Notes: generated by a model not told the origin, from the sequence alone. A DNA stretch of 39,343 bases from Comamonas composti DSM 21721 (GCF_000429845.1 NZ_AUCQ01000037.1:1-39343); one strand, 5' to 3'; shown: positions 20,602 to 30,011, counted from the first letter of the stretch. Made by a program: numbers and translations.

Positions 20602-20636
20602 ATGGGCAAATAACCAGCCATTATAGATTTGCCCAT
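20602..20636 (-). promoter_or_regulatory. alaS promoter -10 inside a 10-bp inverted repeat
   Basis: ATGGGCAAAT (20602-20611) and ATTTGCCCAT (20627-20636) are perfect inverted copies. The 15-base interval holds, on the minus strand, a consensus -10 hexamer TATAAT (20620-20625). A TTAACA (20640-20645) is 14 bases upstream, short for a -35. A protein bound to this dyad would block alaS initiation. E. coli AlaRS is known to repress its own gene at a palindrome by the promoter, so autoregulation is a reasonable hypothesis. Confidence 0.55.
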
Positions 20637-20700
20637 GCCTGTTAACCCGGGCTCCGGGCCAGCCCAGCCCAGAAGCCGGCTCTGTGCTGCGAAGCCGCGC

Positions 20701-22038
20701 CTATTCCTTGGCCTCCACGGCGCGGTTGATGGCCAGGGCCAGCAAGGTACACAAAGCGCCTGAAAGCAGGTACCCGCCCAGACCCACGAGGCCGAAGCGC
20801 GAGGACACACCCAGGGCCACCAGCGGCGCAAAGGCCGCACCTATGAGCCAGGCCATGTCCGAGGACAGGGCCGCGCCCGTATAGCGGTAGCGCGAGGAGA
20901 AGTTGGCCGTGACCGTGCCCGAGGCCTGGCCGTAGGACAGGCCCAGCAGCACAAAGCCGCCGATGATGAACAGATTGCCGCCCAGTGTTCCGGCCTCCAG
21001 CAGCCAGGGCGCGAGAAAGCTGAAGATGCCTATCAGGCAGGCCATGGCCCCCAGGGTGTTGCGCCGCCCCACCCTGTCGGCCAGCCAGCCCGAGAACACC
21101 ATGGCAACGGCCGCACACAGAGCCCCGACGATCTGCACGCCCAGCACTTGGGTCACCGACTGGTCCGAGTACAGCGAGATCCAGGACAGCGGAAAAATCG
21201 TCACCAGATGGAAGAGCGCAAAGCTGGCCAGGGCCGCGAAGGCGCCGATCACCACATTGCGACCCTGGTCGCGCATGAGCTGCAGCACGCCCATGGGCTC
21301 GAGCTCGCGCTGCTGCAGCAGCTGTGTATAAGACTGGCCAACGACCAGCCTCAGACGTGCGAAGAGCGCCACCACATTGATGGCAAACGCGACGAAGAAG
21401 GCGTAGCGCCAGCCCCAGTTCAGGAACTCGTCGGCATCAAGGCGTGCATACAGGTAGGCAAACAGGCTGGCTGCCAGCACAAAACCCAGAGGCGCGCCCA
21501 ACTGGCCGATCATCGAGTACCAACCGCGCCGCTGCGGCGGGGCCGACATGGCCAGCAGCGAAGGCAGGCCATCCCATGAACCACCGAGTGCCAGGCCCTG
21601 GCCCAGACGCAGCACGATCAGCGCGGCAATCGCGTGCATGCCCGCCTGCTGGTAGCTGGGCAGAAAAGCCATGCCCACCGTGCACACGCCGAGCAAAAAT
21701 AGCGCAATCGTGAGCTTGGTGGCCCGCCCCCAGCGCCGCTGCACGGCCATGGACAGGGCCGTGCCCACGGGCCTGGCCACGAAGGCCAGCGCAAAGATGG
21801 CAAACGCCATGAGCGTGCCGTCGAGCTTGCTCAGATAGGGGAACAGCAGCGCCGGAAACACCAGCACGCAGGCGATGCCGAACACGAAGAAGTCGAAGTA
21901 CTCCGAGGAGCGCCCGATGATCACGCCCACGGCGATATCGGCGGGCGACACGTCCTCGTGGGTATCTGCATTGGACAGGGATTCCGAACCTGCAAGGCCC
22001 GGGGCCGGGAAGACCGCCATGGTGTCGAAGCCGCTCAT
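20701..22038 (-). CDS. MFS metabolite:H+ symporter (MHS-like)
   Basis: A 445-residue carrier with about twelve membrane segments. The N-terminal 'ADIAVGVIIGRSSEYFDFFVFGIACVLVF' and the phrase 'RLGQGLALGGSWDGLPSLLAM' are typical of the metabolite:H+ symporter branch of the major facilitators (ProP, ShiA, KgtP, YhjE relatives), which bring in organic acids or osmolytes with protons. The loop 'FSGWLADRVGRRNTLG' between the middle segments carries the family motif. It precedes alaS on the same strand with a 176-base gap that contains the alaS promoter, so they are separately controlled. It is divergent from cyoA. Substrate not predictable. Confidence 0.82.
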   Translation of the reverse strand: MSGFDTMAVFPAPGLAGSESLSNADTHEDVSPADIAVGVIIGRSSEYFDFFVFGIACVLVFPALLFPYLSKLDGTLMAFAIFALAFVARPVGTALSMAVQRRWGRATKLTIALFLLGVCTVGMAFLPSYQQAGMHAIAALIVLRLGQGLALGGSWDGLPSLLAMSAPPQRRGWYSMIGQLGAPLGFVLAASLFAYLYARLDADEFLNWGWRYAFFVAFAINVVALFARLRLVVGQSYTQLLQQRELEPMGVLQLMRDQGRNVVIGAFAALASFALFHLVTIFPLSWISLYSDQSVTQVLGVQIVGALCAAVAMVFSGWLADRVGRRNTLGAMACLIGIFSFLAPWLLEAGTLGGNLFIIGGFVLLGLSYGQASGTVTANFSSRYRYTGAALSSDMAWLIGAAFAPLVALGVSSRFGLVGLGGYLLSGALCTLLALAINRAVEAKE

Positions 22039-22394
22039 AAACTCGATGCTCCTTGTCTGTCTCTGACAAACATCGTTCTACGCGCGGACTTGATCTGACG
22101 CAAGACCGGGTTGACCCTCGCGACTGTCAGCGCAGGCCTTGCCTTGACCTGCAGCCTGCATGCAGCTTGAATCCCGCACTCCCGGCCCGCCCAAAATCTG
22201 GAGCCACACCCTGAATCGCCCGGCAGTCCAATGGCTGCGGACCAGGCCAATTTCGCGATATCTAGCAAAAACCAGGGGGCAAAACCTTGATGTTGGACAA
22301 AATGTCCAATCGACAAATTTATACTCCGTACTACATTTGCCCGGATTCCGTAACCCGCGTTTCTATGTAAACGCGCCTTTGTCGCGCCCAAAGC
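22039..22394. other. Divergent promoter region of the MFS symporter and cyo operon
   Basis: These 356 bases hold no gene. The half near cyoA is AT-richer than the surroundings and carries the dyad at 22293-22309 and a TATACT (22320-22325) that could be a -10, but I find no matching -35 at normal spacing. The half near the symporter is GC-rich without recognisable sites. Confidence 0.5.
22293..22309. promoter_or_regulatory. Palindrome TTGGACA-N3-TGTCCAA upstream of cyoA
   Basis: A perfect 7-3-7 dyad, 86 bases before the cyoA start and next to a possible -10 (TATACT). The shape resembles sites for GntR-type or other small dimeric regulators more than an FNR box (TTGAT-N4-ATCAA). A regulator bound here could control quinol oxidase expression. 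Confidence 0.5.
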
Positions 22395-23441
22395 ATGTTA
22401 AAAATCAAGGAACTTCGTGGGCCAGCCTGGCTCACCGCTGCCACCCTGGCCGCCGGTCTCTCCGGCTGCAGCAAGGTGGTTGTGCTCAACCCCGCTGGCG
22501 ATATCGCCGCCCAGCAAGGCAATCTGGTGATAACCGCCACCTTGCTGATGCTGATTATCATCATCCCGGTGATCATCCTCACGCTGCTGTTTGCCTGGAA
22601 ATACCGCCAGTCGAACACCGAAGCCCGCTACGACCCCGAATGGCACCACTCCACCTCGCTGGAGCTGGTGATCTGGTCGGTTCCGCTGATGATCATCATC
22701 GCCCTGGGCGCCATCACCTGGATCAGCACCCACAAGCTCGATCCCTACCGTCCGCTGGACCGTGTCTCGTCCAGCAAGGCGCTGAGCACCGAGGTCAAGC
22801 CGCTGGAGGTGCAGGTCGTGGCCATGGACTGGAAATGGCTGTTCTTCCTGCCCGAGTACAACATCGCGGCCGTGAACGAGCTGGCCGCCCCCGTGGACAG
22901 GCCGATTCACTTCAAGCTCACCGCCACCTCGACCATGAATGCGTTTTACGTGCCTGATCTGGCCGGCATGATCTATGCCATGCCCGGCATGCAGACCGAG
23001 TTGAACGCCGTCATCAACAAGGAAGGCGTCTTCAAGGGCATGTCCTCGCACTACAGCGGTTACGGCTTCTCGGGCATGACCTTCAAGTTCCACGGTCTGA
23101 GCGAGCAGGACTTCGAGCAGTGGGTGAACAAGGCCCGCACCGAAAGCAAGCCCCTGTCCCACGAGACCTACATCAATCTGGTCAAGCCCAGCGAGCGCAA
23201 CCCCGTGGAGCTGTTCGCCAGCTATGACGCAGACCTCTACGACAAGGTGCTCAACCGCTGCGTGGAAGAGGGCCAGATGTGCATGCACCACATGATGGCC
23301 ATCGATGCCGCAGGCGGCGAAGCCTATGTCAAGGCCACAGGCCTGAACCTGCCGCAGGACCTGTGCACGGTTCAGAACGCCGACAGCGTCGTGGCTCAGC
23401 TTGAGTCGCTGAACTCCCAAGCCAAGCCCGTGCTGCAGTAA
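22395..23441 (+). CDS. cyoA: Cytochrome bo quinol oxidase subunit II
   Basis: A 348-residue lipoprotein subunit of the proton-pumping ubiquinol oxidase. A signal peptide ends in the lipobox LSGC with C25 as lipidated residue; two membrane segments follow (about 45-68 and 87-110) and then the periplasmic cupredoxin-like domain containing '[20 protein letters not shown]'. The Cu-A ligands of cytochrome c oxidases are absent, as expected for a quinol oxidase. It starts the operon cyoABCD; cyoB begins 20 bases downstream. Confidence 0.95.
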   Translation: MLKIKELRGPAWLTAATLAAGLSGCSKVVVLNPAGDIAAQQGNLVITATLLMLIIIIPVIILTLLFAWKYRQSNTEARYDPEWHHSTSLELVIWSVPLMIIIALGAITWISTHKLDPYRPLDRVSSSKALSTEVKPLEVQVVAMDWKWLFFLPEYNIAAVNELAAPVDRPIHFKLTATSTMNAFYVPDLAGMIYAMPGMQTELNAVINKEGVFKGMSSHYSGYGFSGMTFKFHGLSEQDFEQWVNKARTESKPLSHETYINLVKPSERNPVELFASYDADLYDKVLNRCVEEGQMCMHHMMAIDAAGGEAYVKATGLNLPQDLCTVQNADSVVAQLESLNSQAKPVLQ

Positions 23442-23461
23442 CGAAGAAAACGAGACTCGAC

Positions 23462-25465
23462 ATGTCTGAACAAACCATACCGGCACACTGGCTGCTCGGC
23501 CGCATCACGTGGGACCAGATCCCCATGACGCATGAGCCCATCGTGCTCTACACCTTCCTCGCCGTGGTTCTGGGCGGCATTGCCGTGCTGGGCCTGCTCA
23601 CCAAGTTCCGCCTTTGGGGACCGCTGTGGCACGACTGGATCTGCTCGATCGACCACAAGAAGATCGGCATCATGTACATGATCCTGGGCCTGGTCATGCT
23701 GCTGCGCGGCTTTGCCGATGCGGTGATGATGCGCCTGCAGCAGGCCATGGCCTTTGGTGACAGCCTCGGCTACCTGCCGCCCCACCACTACGACCAGATC
23801 TTCACGGCCCACGGCGTGATCATGATCTTCTTCGTGGCCATGCCTTTCGTGACGGGGCTGATGAACTACCTGGTGCCGCTGCAGATCGGTGCCCGCGACG
23901 TTTCCTTCCCCTTCCTCAACAACTTCAGCTTCTGGATGACCACGGGCGGCGCCGTGCTGGTCATGGTCTCGCTGTTCCTCGGCGAGTTCTCCACCAGCGG
24001 CTGGCTGGCGCTGTCCAACCTCGGCAACCAGAGTGCGAGCACGGGTCTGGACTACTACATCTGGGGCCTGCAGGTTGCGGGGGTGGGCACGACGCTATCG
24101 GGCATCAACCTGATCGTGACCATCATCAAGATGCGCGCGCCGGGCATGAACCTCATGAAGATGCCCGTGTTCACCTGGACCGCCCTGTGCACCAACGCAC
24201 TGATCGTGGCCTCTTTCCCCGTGCTCACCGGCGCCCTGGTGCTGATGACGCTGGATCGCTACCTGGGCACCAACTTCTTCACGAACGACCTGGGCGGCAA
24301 CCCCATGCTCTACGTGAACCTGATCTGGATCTGGGGCCACCCCGAGGTCTACATCCTGATCCTGCCCTGCTTCGGCGTGTTCTCGGAAATCGTCTCCACG
24401 TTCTCGCGCAAGCGCCTGTTCGGCTACACCTCCATGGTGTATGCGACGGTGTGTATCACCGTGCTGTCCTACCTGGTGTGGCTGCACCACTTCTTCACCA
24501 TGGGCTCGGGCGCCAGCGTGAATACCTTCTTCGGTATCACGACCATGATCATCTCCATCCCCACGGGGGCGAAGATCTTCAACTGGCTGTTCACCATGTA
24601 CCGTGGCCGCATCCGTTTCACCGTGCCCATGCTGTGGACGATAGGCTTCATGGTGACCTTTGCCATCGGCGGCATGACCGGCGTTCTGCTGGCCGTTCCC
24701 CCGGCCGACTTCGTGCTGCACAACAGCCTGTTCCTGATCGCCCACTTCCACAACGTGATCATCGGCGGCGTGGTGTTCGGCGTGTTTGCCGGCATCAACT
24801 TCTGGTTCCCCAAGGCCTTTGGCTACAAGCTCGACGAGTTCTGGGGCAAGTGCTCGTTCTGGTTCTGGCTCGTGGGCTTCTGGGTGGCCTTCACGCCCCT
24901 GTACATCCTGGGCCTGATGGGCGTGACGCGTCGTGCCAACCACTTCGAGGATTCTTCGCTGCAGATCTGGTTCGTGATCGCGGCCTGCGGCGTGGCCCTG
25001 ATCGCCCTGGGCATAGGCTGCTTCATGATCCAGCTCGTGGTGAGCTTCTTCAAGCGCGAGCAACTGCGCGACGAGACCGGCGATCCCTGGGAAGGCCGCA
25101 CGCTGGAGTGGGCGACCTCCTCGCCCCCGCCCCAGTACAACTTCGCCTTCACACCCGTGGTGCATGAGATCGATGCCTGGTGGGACATGAAAAAGCATGG
25201 CTACAAGCGCCCGCTGGCCGGCTTCAAGCCCGTGCACATGCCTGCCAACACCGGCGCCGGCGTGGTGATCGCGGGCCTGTCCACGCTCTTCGGCTTTGCG
25301 ATGATCTGGCACATGTGGCCTCTGGCCATCGTGTCCTTCGCGGCCACGGTGCTGGCCTCGATCATCCACACGTTCAACTACAAGCGCGACTACTACATCC
25401 CCGCAGCCGAAGTGGCCGCCACGGAAGACGCGCGCACCCAGCAGCTTGCAGCAGCCCATGTCTAA
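23462..25465 (+). CDS. cyoB: Cytochrome bo quinol oxidase subunit I
   Basis: The 667-residue catalytic subunit with about 15 membrane segments. It holds the low-spin heme and the heme-copper centre where oxygen is reduced. Copper ligands are H293 (in 'WGHPEVY', with the cross-linked Y297) and H342-H343; the heme ligands H428 and H430 lie in 'AHFHN'. These are each nine residues further along than E. coli H284, H333/H334 and H419/H421. The other low-spin ligand lies in '[11 protein letters not shown]'. The last codons overlap the start of cyoC. Confidence 0.97.
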   Translation: MSEQTIPAHWLLGRITWDQIPMTHEPIVLYTFLAVVLGGIAVLGLLTKFRLWGPLWHDWICSIDHKKIGIMYMILGLVMLLRGFADAVMMRLQQAMAFGDSLGYLPPHHYDQIFTAHGVIMIFFVAMPFVTGLMNYLVPLQIGARDVSFPFLNNFSFWMTTGGAVLVMVSLFLGEFSTSGWLALSNLGNQSASTGLDYYIWGLQVAGVGTTLSGINLIVTIIKMRAPGMNLMKMPVFTWTALCTNALIVASFPVLTGALVLMTLDRYLGTNFFTNDLGGNPMLYVNLIWIWGHPEVYILILPCFGVFSEIVSTFSRKRLFGYTSMVYATVCITVLSYLVWLHHFFTMGSGASVNTFFGITTMIISIPTGAKIFNWLFTMYRGRIRFTVPMLWTIGFMVTFAIGGMTGVLLAVPPADFVLHNSLFLIAHFHNVIIGGVVFGVFAGINFWFPKAFGYKLDEFWGKCSFWFWLVGFWVAFTPLYILGLMGVTRRANHFEDSSLQIWFVIAACGVALIALGIGCFMIQLVVSFFKREQLRDETGDPWEGRTLEWATSSPPPQYNFAFTPVVHEIDAWWDMKKHGYKRPLAGFKPVHMPANTGAGVVIAGLSTLFGFAMIWHMWPLAIVSFAATVLASIIHTFNYKRDYYIPAAEVAATEDARTQQLAAAHV

Positions 25466-26090
25466 TACCTATTCCAACGCAGGCGGCGCAGCCGCCCTGG
25501 CTCCGCGCGAGTACCACCTCGCCGAGGAGCCCCATCCCGAGAACGGCACATCGCTGGGCTTTTGGCTCTATCTGATGAGCGACTGCCTGATCTTTGCAGC
25601 CCTGTTCGCAACCTATGGCGTGCTCGGCCGCAGCTATGCAGCCGGCCCCACGGGCAAGGAGCTGTTCGATCTGGGTCTGGTCGCGATCAACACGGCCTTT
25701 TTGCTGATGTCGTCCATCACCTTCGGCTTTGCCATGCTGCAAAAGCAGAGGAAGAACGTGAACGGCACCATGCTCTGGCTGGGCGTGACCGGTCTACTGG
25801 GCCTGGCCTTTCTGGTGGTCGAGCTCTATGAGTTCCATCACCTGATCCACCAGGGCGCAGGCCCTCAGCGCAGCGCCTTTCTGTCGTCCTTCTTCACCCT
25901 CGTGGGAACCCACGGCCTGCACGTGAGCTTCGGCCTGATCTGGCTGGTGACGCTGATGCTGCAGATCAAGAAGCACGGCCTGATCAACGAGAACGTGCGC
26001 CGCATCAACTGCCTTTCCATGTTCTGGCACTTTCTGGACGTGATCTGGATCGGCGTGTTCACCTTTGTGTATCTGATGGGGGTGCTGTAA
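25458..26090 (+). CDS. cyoC: Cytochrome bo quinol oxidase subunit III
   Basis: A 210-residue membrane subunit with five hydrophobic segments. The start at 25458 lies inside the end of cyoB (8-base overlap, ATGTCTAA), signalling translational coupling; an in-frame ATG at 25446 would add four residues. The sequence '[21 protein letters not shown]' and '[26 protein letters not shown]' are typical of subunit III. It stabilises the oxidase and its proton uptake. The cyoD ATG follows the TAA directly. Confidence 0.95.
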   Translation: MSNTYSNAGGAAALAPREYHLAEEPHPENGTSLGFWLYLMSDCLIFAALFATYGVLGRSYAAGPTGKELFDLGLVAINTAFLLMSSITFGFAMLQKQRKNVNGTMLWLGVTGLLGLAFLVVELYEFHHLIHQGAGPQRSAFLSSFFTLVGTHGLHVSFGLIWLVTLMLQIKKHGLINENVRRINCLSMFWHFLDVIWIGVFTFVYLMGVL

Positions 26091-26501
26091 ATGAGCGCAC
26101 ACGATATCCATGCCGGTCATGACGACCACCACGAGCACGACGACATCCATGTGAGCATGGGCGACTACGTCAAGGGCTTTGTGCTGGCGGTCATCCTCAC
26201 CGTGATTCCCTTCTGGCTGATCATGGGCGACGTGATCAGCGACCGCGTCACGGCCGTGATGGTGCTGGGCGTGTTCGCCGTGATCCAGATCGTGGTCCAC
26301 ATGGTCTACTTCCTGCACATGAACGGCAAGATCCAGGGCGGCTGGACCATGCTGTCCACGATCTTCACCGTGATCTTCCTGGCCATCGGCATTGCAGGCA
26401 CCTTGTGGGTCATGCACAACATGAACGCCAACATGATGCCCGAGCATCCGCAGCTGAGCGCTCCCGCAGCCGCCAGCACGCCAGCCTCCATGGCCCCTTG
26501 A
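26091..26501 (+). CDS. cyoD: Cytochrome bo quinol oxidase subunit IV
   Basis: A 136-residue subunit with three membrane segments (about 25-45, 54-76 and 86-108). The N-terminus is very rich in His and Asp (residues 3-17), a common feature of CyoD and possibly metal-binding. It begins immediately after cyoC and its stop shares a base with the next ATG (TGATG). It aids assembly of the oxidase. The usual next gene, cyoE for heme O synthase, is not here. Confidence 0.93.
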   Translation: MSAHDIHAGHDDHHEHDDIHVSMGDYVKGFVLAVILTVIPFWLIMGDVISDRVTAVMVLGVFAVIQIVVHMVYFLHMNGKIQGGWTMLSTIFTVIFLAIGIAGTLWVMHNMNANMMPEHPQLSAPAAASTPASMAP

Positions 26502-27298
26502 TGGAGCAACAGCCATCGCACAGCGCCGGCGCCCTGCGTCGGCGCTCCCGACTCGGCCAGGCGATGCTTATCACGGTAGGCATCGCCTTGTTTTTGGGCT
26601 TTGTGAGTCTGGGCACCTGGCAGGTGCAGCGCCGTGCCTGGAAGCTGGCCCTGATGGAGCGCGTGGAGCAGCGCGTGCACTCGGCCCCCTCGGCCCTGCC
26701 CGCGCCCGATGAGTGGCCGCGCATCGATGCTGCGGGCTACGAATACCGCCCCGTCAGCGCCACCGGCCACTGGCTGGAGGAGCGCAGCGTTCTGACCAAG
26801 GCCCTGACCGAGCTGGGCGCGGGCTTTTGGCTGCTGACGCCGCTGCAACTGGCCGACGGCAGCCAGGTGCTGGTCAATCGCGGCTTCACGCCCGAGAGCC
26901 GGCGCAGCCAATGGCTGCAGCAGATAGCCCGGGGCAGCGACTCCGCACCGACCGTGACCATCACCGGCCTGATGCGCATGAGCGAGCCCGGCGGCGGCTT
27001 TCTGCGCCAGAACAATCCGCAGGAGCAGCAGTGGTTCTCGCGCGATGTCGCAGCCATTGCCCGGCACCAGGGCCTCACGCATGCCGCGCCCTTCTTCGTG
27101 GACCTGGGCCTGCCGACCGACAGCCCAGCCCATGCACAAGCCAATGCCCCGTCCACGGACGGCCTGCATCCGGGCATGACGGTGATCCGCTTCTCCAACA
27201 GCCATCTGGTCTATGCGATCACCTGGTATGGCCTGGCCCTGATGGTGCTGGGTGCCGCCTGGCTGGTACGCCGGCAAAATAAAATCCATAGCGGTTAG
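26501..27298 (+). CDS. SURF1-family oxidase assembly protein
   Basis: A 265-residue protein with the SURF1 topology: one membrane segment near the N-terminus (about 22-42, followed by 'LGTWQVQRRAWK'), a large periplasmic loop with 'LLTPLQLADGSQVLVNRGF', and one at the C-terminus ('YAITWYGLALMVLGAAWLV'). SURF1 proteins help insert heme into heme-copper oxidases. The TGATG overlap with cyoD places it in the cyo operon. The final residues (KIHSG and stop) are encoded by the left arm of a palindromic repeat that begins near 27277, so the natural C-terminus may have been altered slightly. Confidence 0.88.
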   Translation: MEQQPSHSAGALRRRSRLGQAMLITVGIALFLGFVSLGTWQVQRRAWKLALMERVEQRVHSAPSALPAPDEWPRIDAAGYEYRPVSATGHWLEERSVLTKALTELGAGFWLLTPLQLADGSQVLVNRGFTPESRRSQWLQQIARGSDSAPTVTITGLMRMSEPGGGFLRQNNPQEQQWFSRDVAAIARHQGLTHAAPFFVDLGLPTDSPAHAQANAPSTDGLHPGMTVIRFSNSHLVYAITWYGLALMVLGAAWLVRRQNKIHSG

Positions 27299-27380
27299 CA
27301 CGCCTTGCATCTTGATTTCAGACACTTTTCAATCTGAAATCCATGCAGAGCAAGCGCTAGCCGCTATCAATATAGATTTG
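27277..27380. repeat. Palindromic AGCGCT-core repeat (copy B), starts inside the SURF1 gene
   Basis: Left arm features ATAGCGGTTAGCACGCC and GATTTCAGA; the right arm reads CAAGCGCTAGCCGCTAT (27351-27367) with GAAATCC inside it, giving a long imperfect hairpin with loop around 27325-27332. It shares core and arm order with the element at 9613-9705. The stop codon of the SURF1-family gene lies within the left arm. It probably also works as terminator of the cyo operon. Confidence 0.65.
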
Positions 27381-27606
27381 ATTTTCACTGTGCCCGGCCT
27401 GCGTCATCTTCCGGCGGGAGTGCGCATGAATCCCTCCCGGATGTACAAGCGCCCCGCGCAGGAATCGTGAAATTGCCTGCCGCACATCCGGGACCGGTCT
27501 GCCATCTGATAGTCTTGCCCCGCTTTGCCGGAGTGCAAACCACAGCCTTGCGTGCAGGGCTGCGGTTTGCATCATTCCCTCCATGCCTCGCAAGAGGCGG
27601 CATCAC
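27299..27606. other. Intergenic region before the SPFH lipoprotein gene
   Basis: The first 80 bases are the palindromic repeat. From there to 27606 I see no gene. A further stem-loop, TGCAAACCACAGCC (27534-27547) with TGCAAACCGCAGCC in complement (27558-27571), has one mismatch in 14 pairs and a loop of ten bases; no T-run follows. The promoter of the next operon should be here but is not evident. Confidence 0.5.
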
Positions 27607-28494
27607 ATGAAAAAAACAACTCGGCACAAGAATGTTCTGGCAGCGGCGGCAGCTGCTTTTCTATTGGCAGCATGCGGACAAAAGGTCGAGGTTCCCCCGG
27701 CGCACGTCGGCAAGATCATGACCAAGGACGGCTACCAGGACAACCTGATCCCGACCTCCAAGTTCCGCCTGGGCAAGTGCTGGGCCTACTGCGACCGCCT
27801 GGTGCTGCTGGACGTGTCCGACAAGGGCTATGAAGAGACCATGAGCATCTTCATTCCCGAAGACAAGCTGAACCTGGATGTGACCATCCGCGCCACCCTG
27901 AGCATCAACTCCAAAAAGACGGCCGAGCTTTTCAATGCGGTCGCGCCCAGAGAGGTCTCGGACTATGTGTCCACCATCGCCAACGAGCAGGTGTACCGCA
28001 CCTATGCGAGCCAGATCATCCAGGCCGAGGTGCGCGAGTATCTGAGCAAGCTGTCCATCAGCGAAATCGCCTCCAGCAACGAAAAGATCAATGCGGACCT
28101 GCGCGTGCAGCTGGGCAAGGCCATCGAGGCGCTCACGCCGTTTTCCGTGCGTTTTGTCGGCATTACCAACCTGAAGTACCCCAAGATCATTACCGACGCC
28201 CAGGAGTCTGCGGCCGAGCGCCGCGAAGCCATCCAGAAGGAAGAGGCGCAGCTGGCCATCTCCAAGGCCCAGCTGGAGCGCGAGCTGCAGGAAGCCCGGC
28301 TGCAGCGCGCCATCGACAAGGAAAAGGCCGAGACCGAAGCCATGTCCCAGGCCGTGCTGGCCCAGTCCGTGGATGCCCGGGTGCTGCAGCTGCGCAAGCT
28401 GGAGAACGAACGCGCCTGGATCGAGAAATGGGATGGCCAGCTCCCCACCACGACACTGGGCGATGCCGTCCCCATGGTGAGCATAGGCAAATGA
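27607..28494 (+). CDS. SPFH/band-7 domain lipoprotein
   Basis: A 295-residue protein from the ATG at 27607 (an upstream in-frame ATG at 27583 would spoil the signal). The signal peptide ends in the lipobox LAAC with C23, so it is anchored by lipid rather than by a membrane helix as in most SPFH proteins. An SPFH-type region (about 30-195) includes 'LNLDVTIRATLSINSKKTAELF' and 'LSKLSISEIASSNEKINADL'. It is followed by a charged helical stretch (about 200-275) suited to coiled-coil assembly. Stomatin relatives form rings that organise membrane proteins. The next small membrane gene overlaps its stop (ATGA), so the two probably act together. Confidence 0.8.
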   Translation: MKKTTRHKNVLAAAAAAFLLAACGQKVEVPPAHVGKIMTKDGYQDNLIPTSKFRLGKCWAYCDRLVLLDVSDKGYEETMSIFIPEDKLNLDVTIRATLSINSKKTAELFNAVAPREVSDYVSTIANEQVYRTYASQIIQAEVREYLSKLSISEIASSNEKINADLRVQLGKAIEALTPFSVRFVGITNLKYPKIITDAQESAAERREAIQKEEAQLAISKAQLERELQEARLQRAIDKEKAETEAMSQAVLAQSVDARVLQLRKLENERAWIEKWDGQLPTTTLGDAVPMVSIGK

Positions 28495-28781
28495 CCCTGC
28501 TCCTCAACCTTGCCCCGCTGCTGATCGCTGCCGCTGGCTTGGGCCTGAGCTGGAAGCTGCGCAAGCCCTGGCTTGCAGCAGCCACGCTGGCGGCGCTGTT
28601 TCTGTATTTCCAGGCCCAGCCCTCGTATCTTCCCAAGGGGGAGATCACGCGCTCGCAGCCGCCGGTGTTCACGGAGTCCGAGGCCCGCATCGAGGACCGC
28701 AACAGCAAGCCCATGTCCGGGCAGGAGCGCGATCAGCGCATGCGGGACGCCGTCCAGCAAGGTCTGGACTTCAAGCGCTAG
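28491..28781 (+). CDS. Small membrane protein coupled to the SPFH lipoprotein gene
   Basis: A 96-residue product; the ATG at 28491 overlaps the preceding TGA. Two hydrophobic segments (about 4-20 and 26-42) are followed by a hydrophilic, charged tail of about 50 residues. I do not recognise a family. The tight overlap suggests a partner of the SPFH lipoprotein, perhaps its inner-membrane side. The gene ends 60 bases before the convergent binding-protein gene. Confidence 0.65.
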   Translation: MTLLLNLAPLLIAAAGLGLSWKLRKPWLAAATLAALFLYFQAQPSYLPKGEITRSQPPVFTESEARIEDRNSKPMSGQERDQRMRDAVQQGLDFKR

Positions 28782-28841
28782 GCCTGCGCGCCCCGCATCG
28801 GCTCTCAGAGTCTGCTCAGCCGCCCCAGTACATCAGCCGCC

Positions 28842-30011
28842 TCAAGGCACGATCTTTCTTGTCCCTTGTTCGTACTGGTAGAGCGTGACCTGAGGTTCGG
28901 CCAGCTCTCCCTGGGGCGTGAAGGCAATGCGGCCCGTCACGCCCGGATGATCCGTCTGGCGCAGATAGGGGACAAAGACCCGGGGCTCTATGGAGTCCGC
29001 ACGCAGCATGGCCTGGGCCAGCACCATGGTTGCGTCATAGGCATAGGGGCTGAAGTTCTGGTACTGGTTGCCGAAGCGCTGTTCGTAGCGCTGCTTCCAG
29101 GCCAGACCGCCCGGCATGCGCTCCAGCGGGCTGCCGCCCACGGCGCACAGCACTTTTTTGAGATTCGAGTCCTTGCCAGCCAGGTCCGGCAGCCTGACCG
29201 TGCACAGGGCATCGCCCCCCAGAAAGCGCATATCCGTCATCGCCAGCCGGGTCATTTGCCTGAGCAGGGGCGCAGCCTGGGCGTCCATGCCCCCAAAGAA
29301 CAGGGCATCGGGCCCGAGCTCCTTGATGCGCTTGAGCATCGGGGCAAAGTCCGAGACCTTGTCGTCGATGTATTGCTTGCTCAGTATCTGCAGGCCTTGA
29401 TCACGGGCCGCCATTTCGAGCAGGGCCACCAGCCCCTGCCCGTAAGCCGAACGGTCGTCGACGATGGCCAGGCTTTTGACGCCTTGCGCCGCAGCCCGGG
29501 CCACCAGGGCCGAGACCGAAGCCTTGTCGTCGGCAATCACCCTGAACCGGCTGCCGTTGCCGGGCTCGGTAATCGCCGGATGACTGGCTCCGGGCGTCAC
29601 CAGGGGCAGGCCGCACTGCTGATAGATATCGCCCGCAGCCAGCGTGGTGCCCGACTGCAGATGTCCGACCACGGCAGCGAGCGTCTTCTCGCAGAACTGC
29701 CGCGCCAGGACCACGGCCTGACCGGTGTTGCCGGCGTCGTCGCCAGCCTCAAGCACCCATTTGAGCTTGCGCCCGCCGATTTCCAGCCCCTGGCTGTCGA
29801 GCTCCTCCAGCGCCATGCGCACGCCGTTTTCCTCATCTTTGCCCAGCGCTGCAATCGGGCCCGATACCGGGCCTGCATGGCCTATGCGCACCTCCAGCGG
29901 CTCGGCTGCCGGCGCTGCAGCGGCCTGGGCAAAGGCAGCAGAGCTCAAAAGCGAAGCAGTACACAACAGGACCAGGCGGGCCTCATGGAAACGGTGAATC
30001 AAGGCGTGCAT
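28842..30011 (-). CDS. Orphan branched-chain amino-acid-type binding protein
   Basis: A 389-residue secreted protein from the ATG at 30011, with signal peptide cut near AFAQA. The mature sequence 'LEVRIGHAGPVSGPIAALGKDEENGVRMALEEL' and the later 'DDKASVSALVARAAAQGVKSLAIVDDRSAYGQGL' are typical of LivJ/LivK-like periplasmic binding proteins for branched-chain amino acids or related acids. No liv permease or ATPase genes are next to it, so it works with a transporter encoded elsewhere or has another role. It is divergent from rlhA, 154 bases away. Confidence 0.88.
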   Translation of the reverse strand: MHALIHRFHEARLVLLCTASLLSSAAFAQAAAAPAAEPLEVRIGHAGPVSGPIAALGKDEENGVRMALEELDSQGLEIGGRKLKWVLEAGDDAGNTGQAVVLARQFCEKTLAAVVGHLQSGTTLAAGDIYQQCGLPLVTPGASHPAITEPGNGSRFRVIADDKASVSALVARAAAQGVKSLAIVDDRSAYGQGLVALLEMAARDQGLQILSKQYIDDKVSDFAPMLKRIKELGPDALFFGGMDAQAAPLLRQMTRLAMTDMRFLGGDALCTVRLPDLAGKDSNLKKVLCAVGGSPLERMPGGLAWKQRYEQRFGNQYQNFSPYAYDATMVLAQAMLRADSIEPRVFVPYLRQTDHPGVTGRIAFTPQGELAEPQVTLYQYEQGTRKIVP

